A DNA stretch of 64,000 nucleotides from DAINPP01 sp963667315 (GTDB lineage Bacteria; Thermotogota; Thermotogae; MWEM01). The position numbers and the translations under genes are program-made. The notes under the pieces are model-generated. The model did no database searches, was not told the DNA's origin, and saw only the letters and a list, made by a program, of their open reading frames with translations. Each line of letters begins with the position of its first letter. Positions within the stretch are counted from its first letter, which is position 1. This document shows, piece after piece, positions 16,972-26,195 of this stretch. Location: positions 3,162,001 through 3,226,000 of the forward strand of contig OY763325.1 of assembly GCA_963667315.1 (NCBI GenBank), given 5' to 3'.

Positions 16972-17652
16972 ATGAGTAAGGTTTATCGGCATGAAAAAAA
17001 GTACATGATAAATCCTCAACAGAAAAAAGTTATAACATCGCGGCTTGAAAAGTTCTGTGAATCAGACCCGTATGCTGATGATCACAACACATACAGGGTC
17101 AGCAGTTTGTATTTCGATGATTATATGAACAGCGGGATTGAAGATAAATTAACCGGGAATCTGAAGCGAAAAAAATTCAGAATAAGGATGTACAACGGGA
17201 AAGATGATGTGATAAAGCTGGAAAGAAAGGCGAAGAACGGAAATATGTGTTTGAAAGATGCGGTCAGGATTTCAAGAGGAGAATACGATGCCATCATGAA
17301 TGGCGATGTTGAACCGTTCAAAAATGGAAAGGATGCGGTAATTCGTGATTTTTATGCCTTATACCGGAATCGGAAACTACGTCCAAGAGTGATCGTGGAA
17401 TATCAGCGGCAGTGTTTTGTTTTCCCCCACGGGAATGTCAGGGTGACATTGGACAGTAATCTGCATACATCAGTCGGAACCTGTGATTTATTTGAGAATG
17501 TTTCGTTCATTCCGGTTCTGAATAAAGAACAGATTATTTTGGAGATTAAATATACCGGTTTTCTCCCTTCGCTTATCAGGGATATGGTACAGCATGGGAG
17601 TGGCAATCTGGAAGCGATATCTAAATATACATATTGCAGAAGTTCATTTTAA
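16972..17652 (+). CDS. VTC-domain polyphosphate polymerase
   Basis: 226 residues covering one VTC catalytic domain (triphosphate tunnel fold). Expected basic and acidic residues appear as HEKKY at the N-terminus, VSSLYFDD, KKFRIRMYNG, KLERKAK, RPRVIVEYQR and LEIKYTGFLP. These are the family's tunnel lysines, arginines and glutamates that bind polyphosphate and metal. GGGGTGATGAT precedes ATG. It forms an operon with DUF4956 and CotH genes, a recurrent bacterial cluster whose joint role is not established. Confidence 0.9.
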   Translation: MSKVYRHEKKYMINPQQKKVITSRLEKFCESDPYADDHNTYRVSSLYFDDYMNSGIEDKLTGNLKRKKFRIRMYNGKDDVIKLERKAKNGNMCLKDAVRISRGEYDAIMNGDVEPFKNGKDAVIRDFYALYRNRKLRPRVIVEYQRQCFVFPHGNVRVTLDSNLHTSVGTCDLFENVSFIPVLNKEQIILEIKYTGFLPSLIRDMVQHGSGNLEAISKYTYCRSSF

Positions 17653-17678
17653 AATAAAAAAATTAAGGGGGAATTATA

Positions 17679-18347
17679 ATGACTTTTAACGATTTCATTC
17701 AGGGAACAGATCTTGCCGGAAGCAGCCTCAGTGCTTTGGGAATGGGTGCGACGCTATTACTCGCCTTTGCACTCGGATTATTTATCTTCTGGATTTACAA
17801 ACGGACTTATCAGGGTGTGATGTACTCCAAAACCTTTAACATATCTCTGGTGGCGCTTACAATGATCACTGCGTCAATCATCATGGCAGTTACGAGTAAC
17901 ATTATCCTTTCACTGGGGATGGTTGGAGCCCTGTCCATTGTCAGATTCAGAACGGCCATAAAAGATCCGATTGATGTCATTTACATGTTCTGGGCAATAT
18001 CCGCAGGGATTATCGTTGGGGCCGGATTATATGTTCTCGCCATCGTTTCTTCACTCATTTTGGGAGTCGTCATGATTGCCTTCTCAAAGATGACATTGAA
18101 AAATGAACCGTATCTTCTGATCGTGAATTATTCGGATGGATCGATTGAAGATGCCCTCTTTAAAGTGATCAACGAAAAAGTCGGGACTTACAAGATTAAA
18201 TCCAAAACAAAGGCAGGCAACAATTTTGAACTGACGGTTGAAATACGTTCCAAAAAGGAAAATGCCGTACTGGTTAACGAGATAGATCGCTTACAGAACG
18301 TTCATAACACGGCGCTTATCAGCTATGATGGTGAATACGCTGCGTAA
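17679..18347 (+). CDS. DUF4956 membrane protein
   Basis: 222 residues. Four hydrophobic segments occur at about 20-45, 54-75, 80-95 and 104-135, with the conserved block LGMVGALSIVRFRTAIKDP between segments. A cytoplasmic alpha/beta C-terminal domain (about 150-222) follows. This is the DUF4956 family, regularly encoded next to VTC and CotH proteins. It probably forms the membrane part of a polyphosphate- or phosphorylation-linked system. Confidence 0.88.
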   Translation: MTFNDFIQGTDLAGSSLSALGMGATLLLAFALGLFIFWIYKRTYQGVMYSKTFNISLVALTMITASIIMAVTSNIILSLGMVGALSIVRFRTAIKDPIDVIYMFWAISAGIIVGAGLYVLAIVSSLILGVVMIAFSKMTLKNEPYLLIVNYSDGSIEDALFKVINEKVGTYKIKSKTKAGNNFELTVEIRSKKENAVLVNEIDRLQNVHNTALISYDGEYAA

Positions 18348-18377
18348 TTGAATAGTTTGGAAAGGCAGGTGATACAT

Positions 18378-20402
18378 GTGAAAAGACCAATGGTAATCAT
18401 AGTCAGCTGTTTCCTGATTACGCTGGTTATTTTTGGTGCCAATATGCTTATGGAGAAAGCTTCTGACGTTGCAGAAGCATCAAAAACCGAAAAGACTTCT
18501 GAAGAACTGATACAGGATAAAAGACCCGAGCAATGGGTACAGTATATTTTTCCGCAGGATGAGGTCATTGAGATTAGGCTTTATATAGATGAGGATCAAT
18601 ATGATTATATGGTGGAAAACGCATCCTCAGAATTATTTGTCCCTGCAGATATTGTGTACAATGGAATAAAACTTGAAAATATCGGAATCAGACCAAAAGG
18701 GAATTCATCACTCCGGCAGGCTATCAGCGAAGGAAAAGAACAATTCAGCTTTAAATTGAAATTTGATGAATATTTGTCGCAGAATTTATATGGTATCACG
18801 GCGATAGGATTGAATAATTGTTATTCGGATGCGTCCTATATCCGCGAAATCATGAGTTATGAAATTATTGAGGAAATGGGGTTACCGGCTCCGGGGACAA
18901 CATTCTGCAATGTATACATTAACGATGAGCTTGCAGGTTTGTATCTTTCCGTACAGCAGATTGATGAGGTCTTTACCGCAGCGTGGTTTGATGATGGCGA
19001 TGGAGATCTTTTTAAACCTGAGGGAACCGGTGCGAATCTTGTGTATACGGATGAGAATTACGCTTCTTATTCAGGACTCGGTGAAAGGACTAACGTGGAT
19101 GATGAAGGTGAAGAAGCTGTAGTTGAGATGATCAAGTCTTTAAGTACGGGAGAGAACCTTGAAGACGTGCTGTATGTCGATCTGGTTCTGAAATACCATG
19201 CCTTGAATACGGCGATGCTCAGTCTTGATAGTTATATGGGCGGGATGTTCCATAATTATTATCTGTATGGTGAAGATGGAAAATATATGATCATCCCATG
19301 GGATTACAACATGTCATTTGGCGGATTTGGAATGGGATCAAATCAATCTGAAGATGAAACACAGTTCTATATTGATGAGCCGACATCCGGTGCTATCTCA
19401 AATTATCCGCTTATCAACGCTTTGCTGTCAATTGAGGAATATCTGGAACAATATCATGGGTATCTTGAAGCGTTGTTATCAGGCCCACTTGAAATAGAGA
19501 CATTTAAAACAAGAGCGGAAGCGTTGACTGCGATGATCGATGAATATGTCAAGAACGATCCCGAGCCGATGAGTGCTTATGAAGCCTTTCAAAATGCTTT
19601 GTATGATACAGGAGAGACAATCACATCCGAAGGATTCCCGGTAATGCAGAATTTGGAGGATGTGAATGAAAACCAATCAACATCAGAAATGCCTCAACCG
19701 GCTGTTGCAAATGTCAATAATCCCGGATTTGGTGAAAGACCTGAGAGGCCAACCGGTGAAACGGCACAGGAATTGGGTGAAAGACAACAGAAACCGGCAA
19801 CAGCAGACGGTTCAAACACGCAAGGTACGAGTGAGAATACAGAAACAAGTCGAAACGCCCTGCAGTTTATGAAAGCACCTGCCGGCGGAATACCCAGCGC
19901 ATCGCCTTTAGTTACTTTCGTTGAAAACTGGACAGAAAATATTTTAAAACAACTCTCCGGCGAACTGGCTTCTACGAATAACGGAGAAGGAAATCAAGCT
20001 GGTATGCGAGATAGAATGGATGGTAACAGGAATCTACCGATGATTCTGACAGATACTGCGTCGGGAACAGCTTTCGATCCATCTGTGGATATGGCTATGA
20101 ACGGGAATGGCAGACCGGAAATACCTCAAGCCGGACGGCGGCCACCGGAGGGCTTTGATGAAAGTGAAGGAATTCATCACCCCCCCGATGGGGCAGTGAT
20201 GGGGGGGAATCCCCCGCAACGTCCGGAAGATATGGAAGAGATGCCTGTGATATTTGAAAATGGTTCGGACTCTCCTTCAGATTACAAACGGGCTTCCATA
20301 GGTCTGATCCTTGTTGGAAACGATGCGCCAAAATATTTCCTGATTATCATCGCGGCAATTTTTGTTATGCTCCTTTCATTGTGGGTTAAAAAAAAGAAAT
20401 AA
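18378..20402 (+). CDS. CotH-like kinase family protein, membrane anchored
   Basis: 674 residues from GTG 18378 (AGGTG 6 nt upstream; the in-frame TTG 18348 lacks a good site). An N-terminal anchor (about 4-24) is followed by a CotH kinase core: IGIRPKGNSSLRQA, QFSFKLKFDEY, the catalytic-type DYNMSFGGFG block and the metal-type Asp in IPWDYN. A long Pro/Gly/Asn-rich low-complexity tail leads to a C-terminal TM (FLIIIAAIFVMLLSLWV) and lysines. CotH kinases phosphorylate proteins or surface components. The C7 (20180-20186) and G7 (20201-20207) tracts in the tail are potential slippage sites. Confidence 0.88.
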   Translation: MKRPMVIIVSCFLITLVIFGANMLMEKASDVAEASKTEKTSEELIQDKRPEQWVQYIFPQDEVIEIRLYIDEDQYDYMVENASSELFVPADIVYNGIKLENIGIRPKGNSSLRQAISEGKEQFSFKLKFDEYLSQNLYGITAIGLNNCYSDASYIREIMSYEIIEEMGLPAPGTTFCNVYINDELAGLYLSVQQIDEVFTAAWFDDGDGDLFKPEGTGANLVYTDENYASYSGLGERTNVDDEGEEAVVEMIKSLSTGENLEDVLYVDLVLKYHALNTAMLSLDSYMGGMFHNYYLYGEDGKYMIIPWDYNMSFGGFGMGSNQSEDETQFYIDEPTSGAISNYPLINALLSIEEYLEQYHGYLEALLSGPLEIETFKTRAEALTAMIDEYVKNDPEPMSAYEAFQNALYDTGETITSEGFPVMQNLEDVNENQSTSEMPQPAVANVNNPGFGERPERPTGETAQELGERQQKPATADGSNTQGTSENTETSRNALQFMKAPAGGIPSASPLVTFVENWTENILKQLSGELASTNNGEGNQAGMRDRMDGNRNLPMILTDTASGTAFDPSVDMAMNGNGRPEIPQAGRRPPEGFDESEGIHHPPDGAVMGGNPPQRPEDMEEMPVIFENGSDSPSDYKRASIGLILVGNDAPKYFLIIIAAIFVMLLSLWVKKKK

Positions 20403-20417
20403 AGTAACAATGACGAT

Positions 20418-20453
20418 AAAAACACCCGGTTGAATTGTGCTGGGTGTTTTTTA
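20418..20453. terminator. Terminator between CotH and convergent ferredoxin genes
   Basis: AAAAACACCC (20418-20427) pairs with GGGTGTTTTT (20442-20451), a 14-nt loop and trailing T's. It is A-rich on the other side, so it probably serves both convergent operons. Confidence 0.85.
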
Positions 20454-20510
20454 TTGATAGCTTTTCACTGTATGTTGATAATCAAAAAGACGATCTAAGA
20501 AGGAAGAATT

Positions 20511-21401
20511 TTATTGATCAGTTTGATGAAATAGCTCAGCAGCTTTGATATCCGGATGATGATATCGTTTCTGTTCACGTGTTCCCTTTCTGAATTGAAT
20601 GGAATATCTGGGACACCATTGCAGACAGGCAAAGCATTGTTCGCAGTGGTGATGCCAGATGATCTTCATATCTCCGTATGAAATGTTGTTGACGGGACAT
20701 ATTGCCAAACAGGTTCCGCAGCTGATGCAATGTTCATCGTTCCAGAATCCGGTATCCATTATATTGACAGAATCTCTGAATGAAAGATCGGTTTTTTTCC
20801 TTACGCCGGCAATTCTGAGCCAGGCTTTCTTTTGCAGTGTTTCCCTTAAATTCAGTTTATCGATCAGATGTTCCACAAATATCGAATCGTTTTCAAAGCT
20901 ATCCGTCCTCTTTTCCGAGACGTATCGGATGATGCCGTTGACTTTGTGATGCGCTTCTTTGAAAAGCTTTTGCTGTAACTCTTTATCGGTTTCCTTTAAT
21001 TTAAAGGATTCGAAAAACCCTTTTATCTTAAACGACGGTTCAATATAATTATAAGGCATTTTGATGGTGAACCCACCCGAAAGTTTGATGTTGACCGCTT
21101 CAAGTTCTTTCTGCAGATATTCTATGACGATACCGGCTTTTGAACCGCCAAATGTACAAACGGCGAAGACATATGCGTCTTCACTTGTCTTTAATTTTTT
21201 GATAAATCTGCTGACGATAGAGGGAATTCCCTGATTGTAAACGGGGAAAAAGATTCCGATTTTTTCCGCATCTGTTCTAATAATTTTTTCGTTTTCTGTT
21301 GAAGGAATGGCAATCAATGAACCTTTGAAGCGATTGTTCATATCCTTAGCAATTGCAAGCGAATTCCCTGTACCTGAAAACCAGTAAATTTCTGTATTCA
21401 T
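20511..21401 (-). CDS. EFR1-family ferredoxin (flavodoxin-like plus two [4Fe-4S] motifs)
   Basis: 296 residues. The N-terminal flavodoxin-like domain has the FMN-loop-like FSGTGNS (8-14). The C-terminus carries two cluster motifs, CISCGTCLAICPV and CEQCFACLQWCPR, each CX2CX2CX3C-P. This is the domain order of the EFR1 proteins common in anaerobes, thought to couple flavin and ferredoxin electron transfer. It stands alone. CCGGAGG precedes the ATG. Confidence 0.9.
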   Translation of the reverse strand: MNTEIYWFSGTGNSLAIAKDMNNRFKGSLIAIPSTENEKIIRTDAEKIGIFFPVYNQGIPSIVSRFIKKLKTSEDAYVFAVCTFGGSKAGIVIEYLQKELEAVNIKLSGGFTIKMPYNYIEPSFKIKGFFESFKLKETDKELQQKLFKEAHHKVNGIIRYVSEKRTDSFENDSIFVEHLIDKLNLRETLQKKAWLRIAGVRKKTDLSFRDSVNIMDTGFWNDEHCISCGTCLAICPVNNISYGDMKIIWHHHCEQCFACLQWCPRYSIQFRKGTREQKRYHHPDIKAAELFHQTDQ

Positions 21402-21544
21402 AAAATTCCTCCGGTTATCTTCTTAAATTTTCGTCATTTTCTGAACACATCTATACGGTATTATAACATTGATTGCATAGTAGATGTCTATATATTTCTT
21501 ATAATTTCGTCAACATAATTAGAAAAAGAAGGAGGATTGGTTTT

Positions 21545-22627
21545 ATGTCAGAGGTAAATTTGAAAACGACACAGATCTTAGAACTTCTTGGAAAAGATGG
21601 GGAGGAACTCTTGAACTTTTCCAACCCAAAGATATCAAAAGATTATTTGACGCTTCCATCGGATGATTTTGTGGATAAGGTTTTTGTCAATTCGGATAGG
21701 AATAATCGGGTTTTGGGGAATCTCAATCGATTGTACAATTCCGGTAGATTATCAGGGACCGGGTATTTGTCTATCTTTCCGGTAGATCAGGGGATAGAAC
21801 ATTCGGGTGGTGCATCATTTGCCAAAAATATAGATTATTTCAATCCGGAAAGCATTATAAGTTTTGCGATTGAGTCGGAGAGCAACGGTGTGGCTTCAAC
21901 ACTTGGCGTTTTATCCTTGTTTTCAAGGAAATATGCACATAAGATACCGTTTATTGTCAAAATTAATCACAATGAATTGCTTAGTTTTCCCAATATTGCA
22001 GATCAGACCTTATTTGCTTCAGTTGAACAGGCATACGATATGGGGGCTGCGGGTGTTGGTGCAACGATTTATTTTGGTTCACCGGAATCAAGACGGCAGA
22101 TCATGGAAGTTTCAGAAGCGTTTGAACGGGCACATGAACTTGGAATGTTCACGATTTTATGGTGCTATCTCAGAAATGATGCCTTTAAAGGGGAAAAAGA
22201 TTATCATTTGTCTTCCGATTTAACGGGACAGGCAAATCATTTGGGAGTTACCATTGGTGCAGATATTATCAAACAGAAATTGCCGGTCAACAACGGTGGA
22301 TATGAACATCTGAATATGGGGGACAGCAGTTACGGGAAATTTGATGACAGGATTTATACAAAACTCAATTCAGAGCATCCGATTGATTTGGCGAGATATC
22401 AGGTTCTGAATAATTATGCCGGGAAGATTCCTTTGATCAATTCCGGCGGAGGTTCCGGGGAGAACGATCTGGCTGAAGCTGTAAAGACGGCAATCATTAA
22501 CAAGAGAGCCGGAGGCAGTGGGTTGATTCTCGGGAGAAAGGCATTCCAAAAACCCTTCAGTGAAGGTTTAAAATTAGTCAGGGCCGTACAGGATGTTTAT
22601 TTGAATGATGAGATAACGATCGTCTGA
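21545..22627 (+). CDS. fbaB: Class I fructose-bisphosphate aldolase (FbaB/DhnA type)
   Basis: 360 residues of glycolysis/gluconeogenesis. The conserved opening FPVDQGIEHS, the Schiff-base region (PFIVKINHNE), ADIIKQKLP and the phosphate-binding loop LINSGGGSGEND are seen, all typical of the E. coli FbaB class rather than the metal-dependent class II. ATG 21545 follows AGGAGG by 9 nt; a longer in-frame start at 21473 is rejected. A terminator follows. Confidence 0.93.
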   Translation: MSEVNLKTTQILELLGKDGEELLNFSNPKISKDYLTLPSDDFVDKVFVNSDRNNRVLGNLNRLYNSGRLSGTGYLSIFPVDQGIEHSGGASFAKNIDYFNPESIISFAIESESNGVASTLGVLSLFSRKYAHKIPFIVKINHNELLSFPNIADQTLFASVEQAYDMGAAGVGATIYFGSPESRRQIMEVSEAFERAHELGMFTILWCYLRNDAFKGEKDYHLSSDLTGQANHLGVTIGADIIKQKLPVNNGGYEHLNMGDSSYGKFDDRIYTKLNSEHPIDLARYQVLNNYAGKIPLINSGGGSGENDLAEAVKTAIINKRAGGSGLILGRKAFQKPFSEGLKLVRAVQDVYLNDEITIV

Positions 22628-22654
22628 CAGGTTTACGTTGATTTATACGCTTAT

Positions 22655-22686
22655 AAAAGGGTACGAGATTTTGTGCCCTTTTTGTC
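22655..22686 (+). terminator. Terminator after fbaB
   Basis: AAAAGGGTAC (22655-22664) pairs with GTGCCCTTTT (22673-22682), including one G-T pair, followed by T and G. Confidence 0.8.
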
Positions 22687-22757
22687 TTTGGAATATATAA
22701 CATGATATTTCGTTAAATAATTATAATAGTAACTTAAAGAAGGAAGGTTGTGATTTT

Positions 22758-24446
22758 GTGGAAGATTGTTCTATAGTGTTGAGTGGAGCAGCCGGAATGG
22801 GAATTCAAACGGTGGAAAAACTTTTGACTAAGATTTTAAAAAATAATAATTATCATGTGTTTGCCACCAAAGAAGTGATGTCGAGGGTAAGAGGCGGTAA
22901 TAATTCAACCGAGATCAGAGTATCAAATCATCGCGTTCGGGCTTATCGTGAATCAATAGACCTCTTTGTTCCGTTGAATCCCGATGCTATAATGCGGCAT
23001 TTGAAGAGAATATCTGAAAAGACAATTGTTATGGGTGAATCGAAAAGTTTAGATTATGAATTTGAAACGAATGCGGTTTATGAGATCCCCTTCACAGCCA
23101 TAGCCAGGGAAATTGGGAATAAATTGTATACGAATACGGTTGCAACCGGTGCCATATGCGGGTTGTTTGATGTTGATAAAGCAAAAGCGGCGGATTTTGT
23201 ATACAAGACATTTGAGAATAAGGGCGATCAAGTTGCAGCAGAAAATAAAAAGGCCTTTATTCAGGGGTATGATGCTTCTCAGAAGGTTAAATTCAAAACT
23301 TACCAAAAGAGCACTGAACAACTGGAAGAGGAACTGTTAATAAACGGGGCGGATGCGGTTGCACTCGGTGCGATATACGGTGGTGTGAATTTTGTATCCT
23401 CATATCCCATGTCACCTTCTACAACCGTTCTAATTGCTTTTGCTCAGAGGGCAAAAAAATTGGGACTTGTTGTTGAACAGGCGGAAGATGAAATTGCAGC
23501 CATCAATATGGCCTGTGGGGCTTCTTATGCCGGTGGGACTGCTTTTGCAACAACTTCCGGCGGCGGGTTGGCACTCATGAGTGAAGGCATTAGTCTGGCG
23601 GGGATCATCGAGACGCCTGTCACTATTCATATCGCACAGAGACCCGGACCGGCAACCGGATTGCCAACGCGAACGGAACAGGGAGATTTAAATTTGGCGC
23701 TTTATTCGGGACATGGTGATTTCCCCAGAGCTATATTTGCACCGGCGACGATTGAAACGGCCTTTGAGCTTTCAAGGCATGCGGTAGAAACAGCCGAAAG
23801 GTTTCAAATTCCGTCGTTTATCCTGACGGATCAGTACTTTGTAGATAGTTATTACAACGTTCCCGGCTTTGAATTTAAAGATAATCAGAAACCGTTAATC
23901 GTTGAGACTTCAGATGATTATAAACGTTATCGCTTGACGGAAAACGGGATTTCGCCAAGGGGCATTCCCGGTTATGGAAAGGGTATTGTAAAAGTTGACA
24001 GTGATGAACATGATGAAATGGGTCATATCACGGAATCGTTTGATGTTCGAGTGGATATGGTGCATAAACGTATGAAGAAATTGGAAGCACTTAAAAAGCA
24101 AGTTTTAAAGCCTATTGAACATCATGGGGGTCAGAAAAAAGTATTGCTGATTGGATGGGGATCAACCTATGATGCGATTTGTGAGGCTGTCGAAAATTTA
24201 GATGATACCCGTTTAAATCGTATGCAATTTGAACAGGTTTTTCCATTACCGGCGAATTTGAAAGAAACACTTGAACAATTTGAACAGGTTATTTTTATAG
24301 AAAATAACGTTACCGGTCAATTTGCCGAACTGGTTCGCAAAGAAACGGGTTTTTCAGCGTTCAAGCAAATTCTGAAATATAATGGGATGGAATTTTCCGT
24401 AGAAGAGTTAACAGACGAGATCAAAAAACAGCTTGGGGAGGGATGA
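22758..24446 (+). CDS. 2-oxoacid:acceptor (ferredoxin) oxidoreductase, fused gamma-alpha subunit
   Basis: 562 residues. The N-terminal gamma domain (about 1-190) has GAAGMGIQTVEKLL and the MSRVRGGNNS stretch. The alpha domain (about 195-550) has YPMSPSTTVL, VEQAEDEIAAINMACGASYAG and TTSGGG, the pyrimidine-binding side of TPP enzymes. This fused form goes with a separate beta subunit, found next. The reaction is oxidative decarboxylation of a 2-oxoacid to acyl-CoA with reduction of ferredoxin; 2-oxoglutarate or another 2-oxoacid cannot be told apart. It starts at GTG 22758 with AGGAAGG upstream. Confidence 0.9.
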   Translation: MEDCSIVLSGAAGMGIQTVEKLLTKILKNNNYHVFATKEVMSRVRGGNNSTEIRVSNHRVRAYRESIDLFVPLNPDAIMRHLKRISEKTIVMGESKSLDYEFETNAVYEIPFTAIAREIGNKLYTNTVATGAICGLFDVDKAKAADFVYKTFENKGDQVAAENKKAFIQGYDASQKVKFKTYQKSTEQLEEELLINGADAVALGAIYGGVNFVSSYPMSPSTTVLIAFAQRAKKLGLVVEQAEDEIAAINMACGASYAGGTAFATTSGGGLALMSEGISLAGIIETPVTIHIAQRPGPATGLPTRTEQGDLNLALYSGHGDFPRAIFAPATIETAFELSRHAVETAERFQIPSFILTDQYFVDSYYNVPGFEFKDNQKPLIVETSDDYKRYRLTENGISPRGIPGYGKGIVKVDSDEHDEMGHITESFDVRVDMVHKRMKKLEALKKQVLKPIEHHGGQKKVLLIGWGSTYDAICEAVENLDDTRLNRMQFEQVFPLPANLKETLEQFEQVIFIENNVTGQFAELVRKETGFSAFKQILKYNGMEFSVEELTDEIKKQLGEG

Positions 24447-24448
24447 TC

Positions 24449-25297
24449 ATGGCTGAATGGGGAATGAATACACAGGATATTGCCTGGTGTCCCGGATGTG
24501 GAAATTTTGCGATTCATAAGGCATTAAAGCAATCTTTTGAAGAACTGGAACTTGAGCCTGAGAACACGGTGATGGTTTCGGGTATCGGCCAGGCGGCCAA
24601 GATGCCGCAATATTTAAATATCAATATGTTCAATGGCTTGCACGGTAGATCCTTGCCGCCTGCTACGGCTATAAAGGCTGCCAACCCTTCTTTGACGGTT
24701 ATTGCGGAAAGTGGTGACGGGTGTATGCTGGGAGAAGGTGGCAATCATTTTCTGCATACGATCAGAAGAAATCCCGATATCACCGTTATTATCCATGACA
24801 ATATGATTTACGGTTTGACAAAAGGGCAAGCGGCTCCGACGAGTTTGAAACATTTTAAAACATCTGTTCAGATTGAAGGGGTGATACTGGAACCGATCAA
24901 TCACCTTGCTTTGGCGATTTCTCAAAACGCGAGTTTTGTTGCGAGGAGCTTTTCGGGGAATACACAACTCACAGTTGATATTATCAAAGCGGCAATCAGT
25001 CATAAGGGCCTTTCAATCGTGGATATTTTTCAGCCATGTGTAACATTTAATAAGTTCAACACGTATAAGTGGTATTCTGAAAATACATATATCCCGGAAG
25101 AACATGATCGTTTTGACAGACAGGCTGCTTTAAATCTGATACTTGATACGGATAAATATGCATTGGGGATTTTGTACGAAACGGAAAGGGAAATTTTCGA
25201 GGTAGTCAGCCCGGGTAATTTGGATCGTTCCCAACCGCTTTTTAAAAGGAAGATGAACAGAGAAAGTGTTGAAGACGAATTGAAAGCTTTTAAATAA
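24449..25297 (+). CDS. 2-oxoacid:acceptor (ferredoxin) oxidoreductase, beta subunit
   Basis: 282 residues. It has the CPGCGN start typical of KorB/PorB-type beta subunits and the TPP-binding GDG...N motif (SGDGCMLGEGGNHFLHTI, then HDNMIYGLTKGQAAPTS). Cys in the CPGC block would help bind a [4Fe-4S] cluster. ATG 24449 (GGGAGGG 7 nt upstream) is preferred to ATG 24443, which overlaps the alpha stop too closely to the site. The stop codon lies inside the first arm of a terminator now split by an IS. Confidence 0.9.
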   Translation: MAEWGMNTQDIAWCPGCGNFAIHKALKQSFEELELEPENTVMVSGIGQAAKMPQYLNINMFNGLHGRSLPPATAIKAANPSLTVIAESGDGCMLGEGGNHFLHTIRRNPDITVIIHDNMIYGLTKGQAAPTSLKHFKTSVQIEGVILEPINHLALAISQNASFVARSFSGNTQLTVDIIKAAISHKGLSIVDIFQPCVTFNKFNTYKWYSENTYIPEEHDRFDRQAALNLILDTDKYALGILYETEREIFEVVSPGNLDRSQPLFKRKMNRESVEDELKAFK

Positions 25298-25344
25298 GAA
25301 GAAGGCGCCTTATGATCTGACCCCAAAAAGTTGGACAGGGAAAA

Positions 25345-26157
25345 TTAAGAAGTTAAAAGGGAATGTTCTCGAAATTGAATCGGGGACATTCCATTTAATT
25401 TCAGCTTAATTCTATCCTCATTATACCAACGAATGTAATGATGAAGTTCATGCTTAAAATGATCAATATCATCAAAAACCTGTAGATATAATAATTCTGA
25501 TTTGAGTAAACCAAAAAAGTTCTCCATTAACGCGTTATCATAACAATTCCCTTTTCGGCTCATACTTTGGGTAATACCGTTTTTGTTAAGTGCTCTTCTG
25601 TAACGATGATGTTGGTATTGCCACCCCTGATCTGAATGCATGATTAACCCTTCAAGAGAATCATATTTAGAGAAGGCATTTTCCAGCATTTCCGCGATTT
25701 GGCCAAGATTCGGGCTAGTTGTCAGTGAATAGGAAACGATCTCCAGACTGAAGCAATCCAAGATAGGAGACAGGTAAAGCTTTTGACCGAACAATGAAAA
25801 TTGAGTGATGTCTGTCAGCCATTTTTCGTTAATCTTTTTGGCGCTAAAATCTCTTTTCAAGAGATTAGGTGCTGTCTTACCTGCTTCTCCCTTATAGGAA
25901 CGATATTTCTTCATCCTGACTTGGCAGATGATACCTGATTCACGCATCAAACGCTGAACCTTCTTATGGTTTACGACATAACCTAATTGGTTTAGTTTCA
26001 TCGTTATACGCCTATAACCATATCGCCCACGACTCTCGTGGAAAATCTCTTTTATCCTGGCTTTCAATTCTGCGTTTTTATCTGGTTGCTTCATTTGCTT
26101 CAAATGGTAGTAAAAAGTTGACCGTGACAGATTGGCTGCTTTCAAGAGCTGTCTCAA
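25345..26157 (-). CDS. IS3-family transposase OrfB (DDE catalytic domain)
   Basis: 270 residues in the displayed frame. An HTH_21-type N-terminus (SRSTFYYHLKQ) is followed by an rve integrase core with the DDE triad D116 (WLTDIT), D176 (MHSDQGWQY) and E212 (ALMENFFG), the last pair separated by 35 residues as expected. The annotated TTG is unlikely to be the real start: the frame is open back to the A7 slip site at 26241-26247, so the enzyme is probably made as an OrfAB frameshift fusion. Confidence 0.92.
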   Translation of the reverse strand: MRQLLKAANLSRSTFYYHLKQMKQPDKNAELKARIKEIFHESRGRYGYRRITMKLNQLGYVVNHKKVQRLMRESGIICQVRMKKYRSYKGEAGKTAPNLLKRDFSAKKINEKWLTDITQFSLFGQKLYLSPILDCFSLEIVSYSLTTSPNLGQIAEMLENAFSKYDSLEGLIMHSDQGWQYQHHRYRRALNKNGITQSMSRKGNCYDNALMENFFGLLKSELLYLQVFDDIDHFKHELHHYIRWYNEDRIKLKLNGMSPIQFREHSLLTS

Positions 26158-26195
26158 GTCATATTGTTGCCTTAGAGTATCTACTACCGCCGCTT

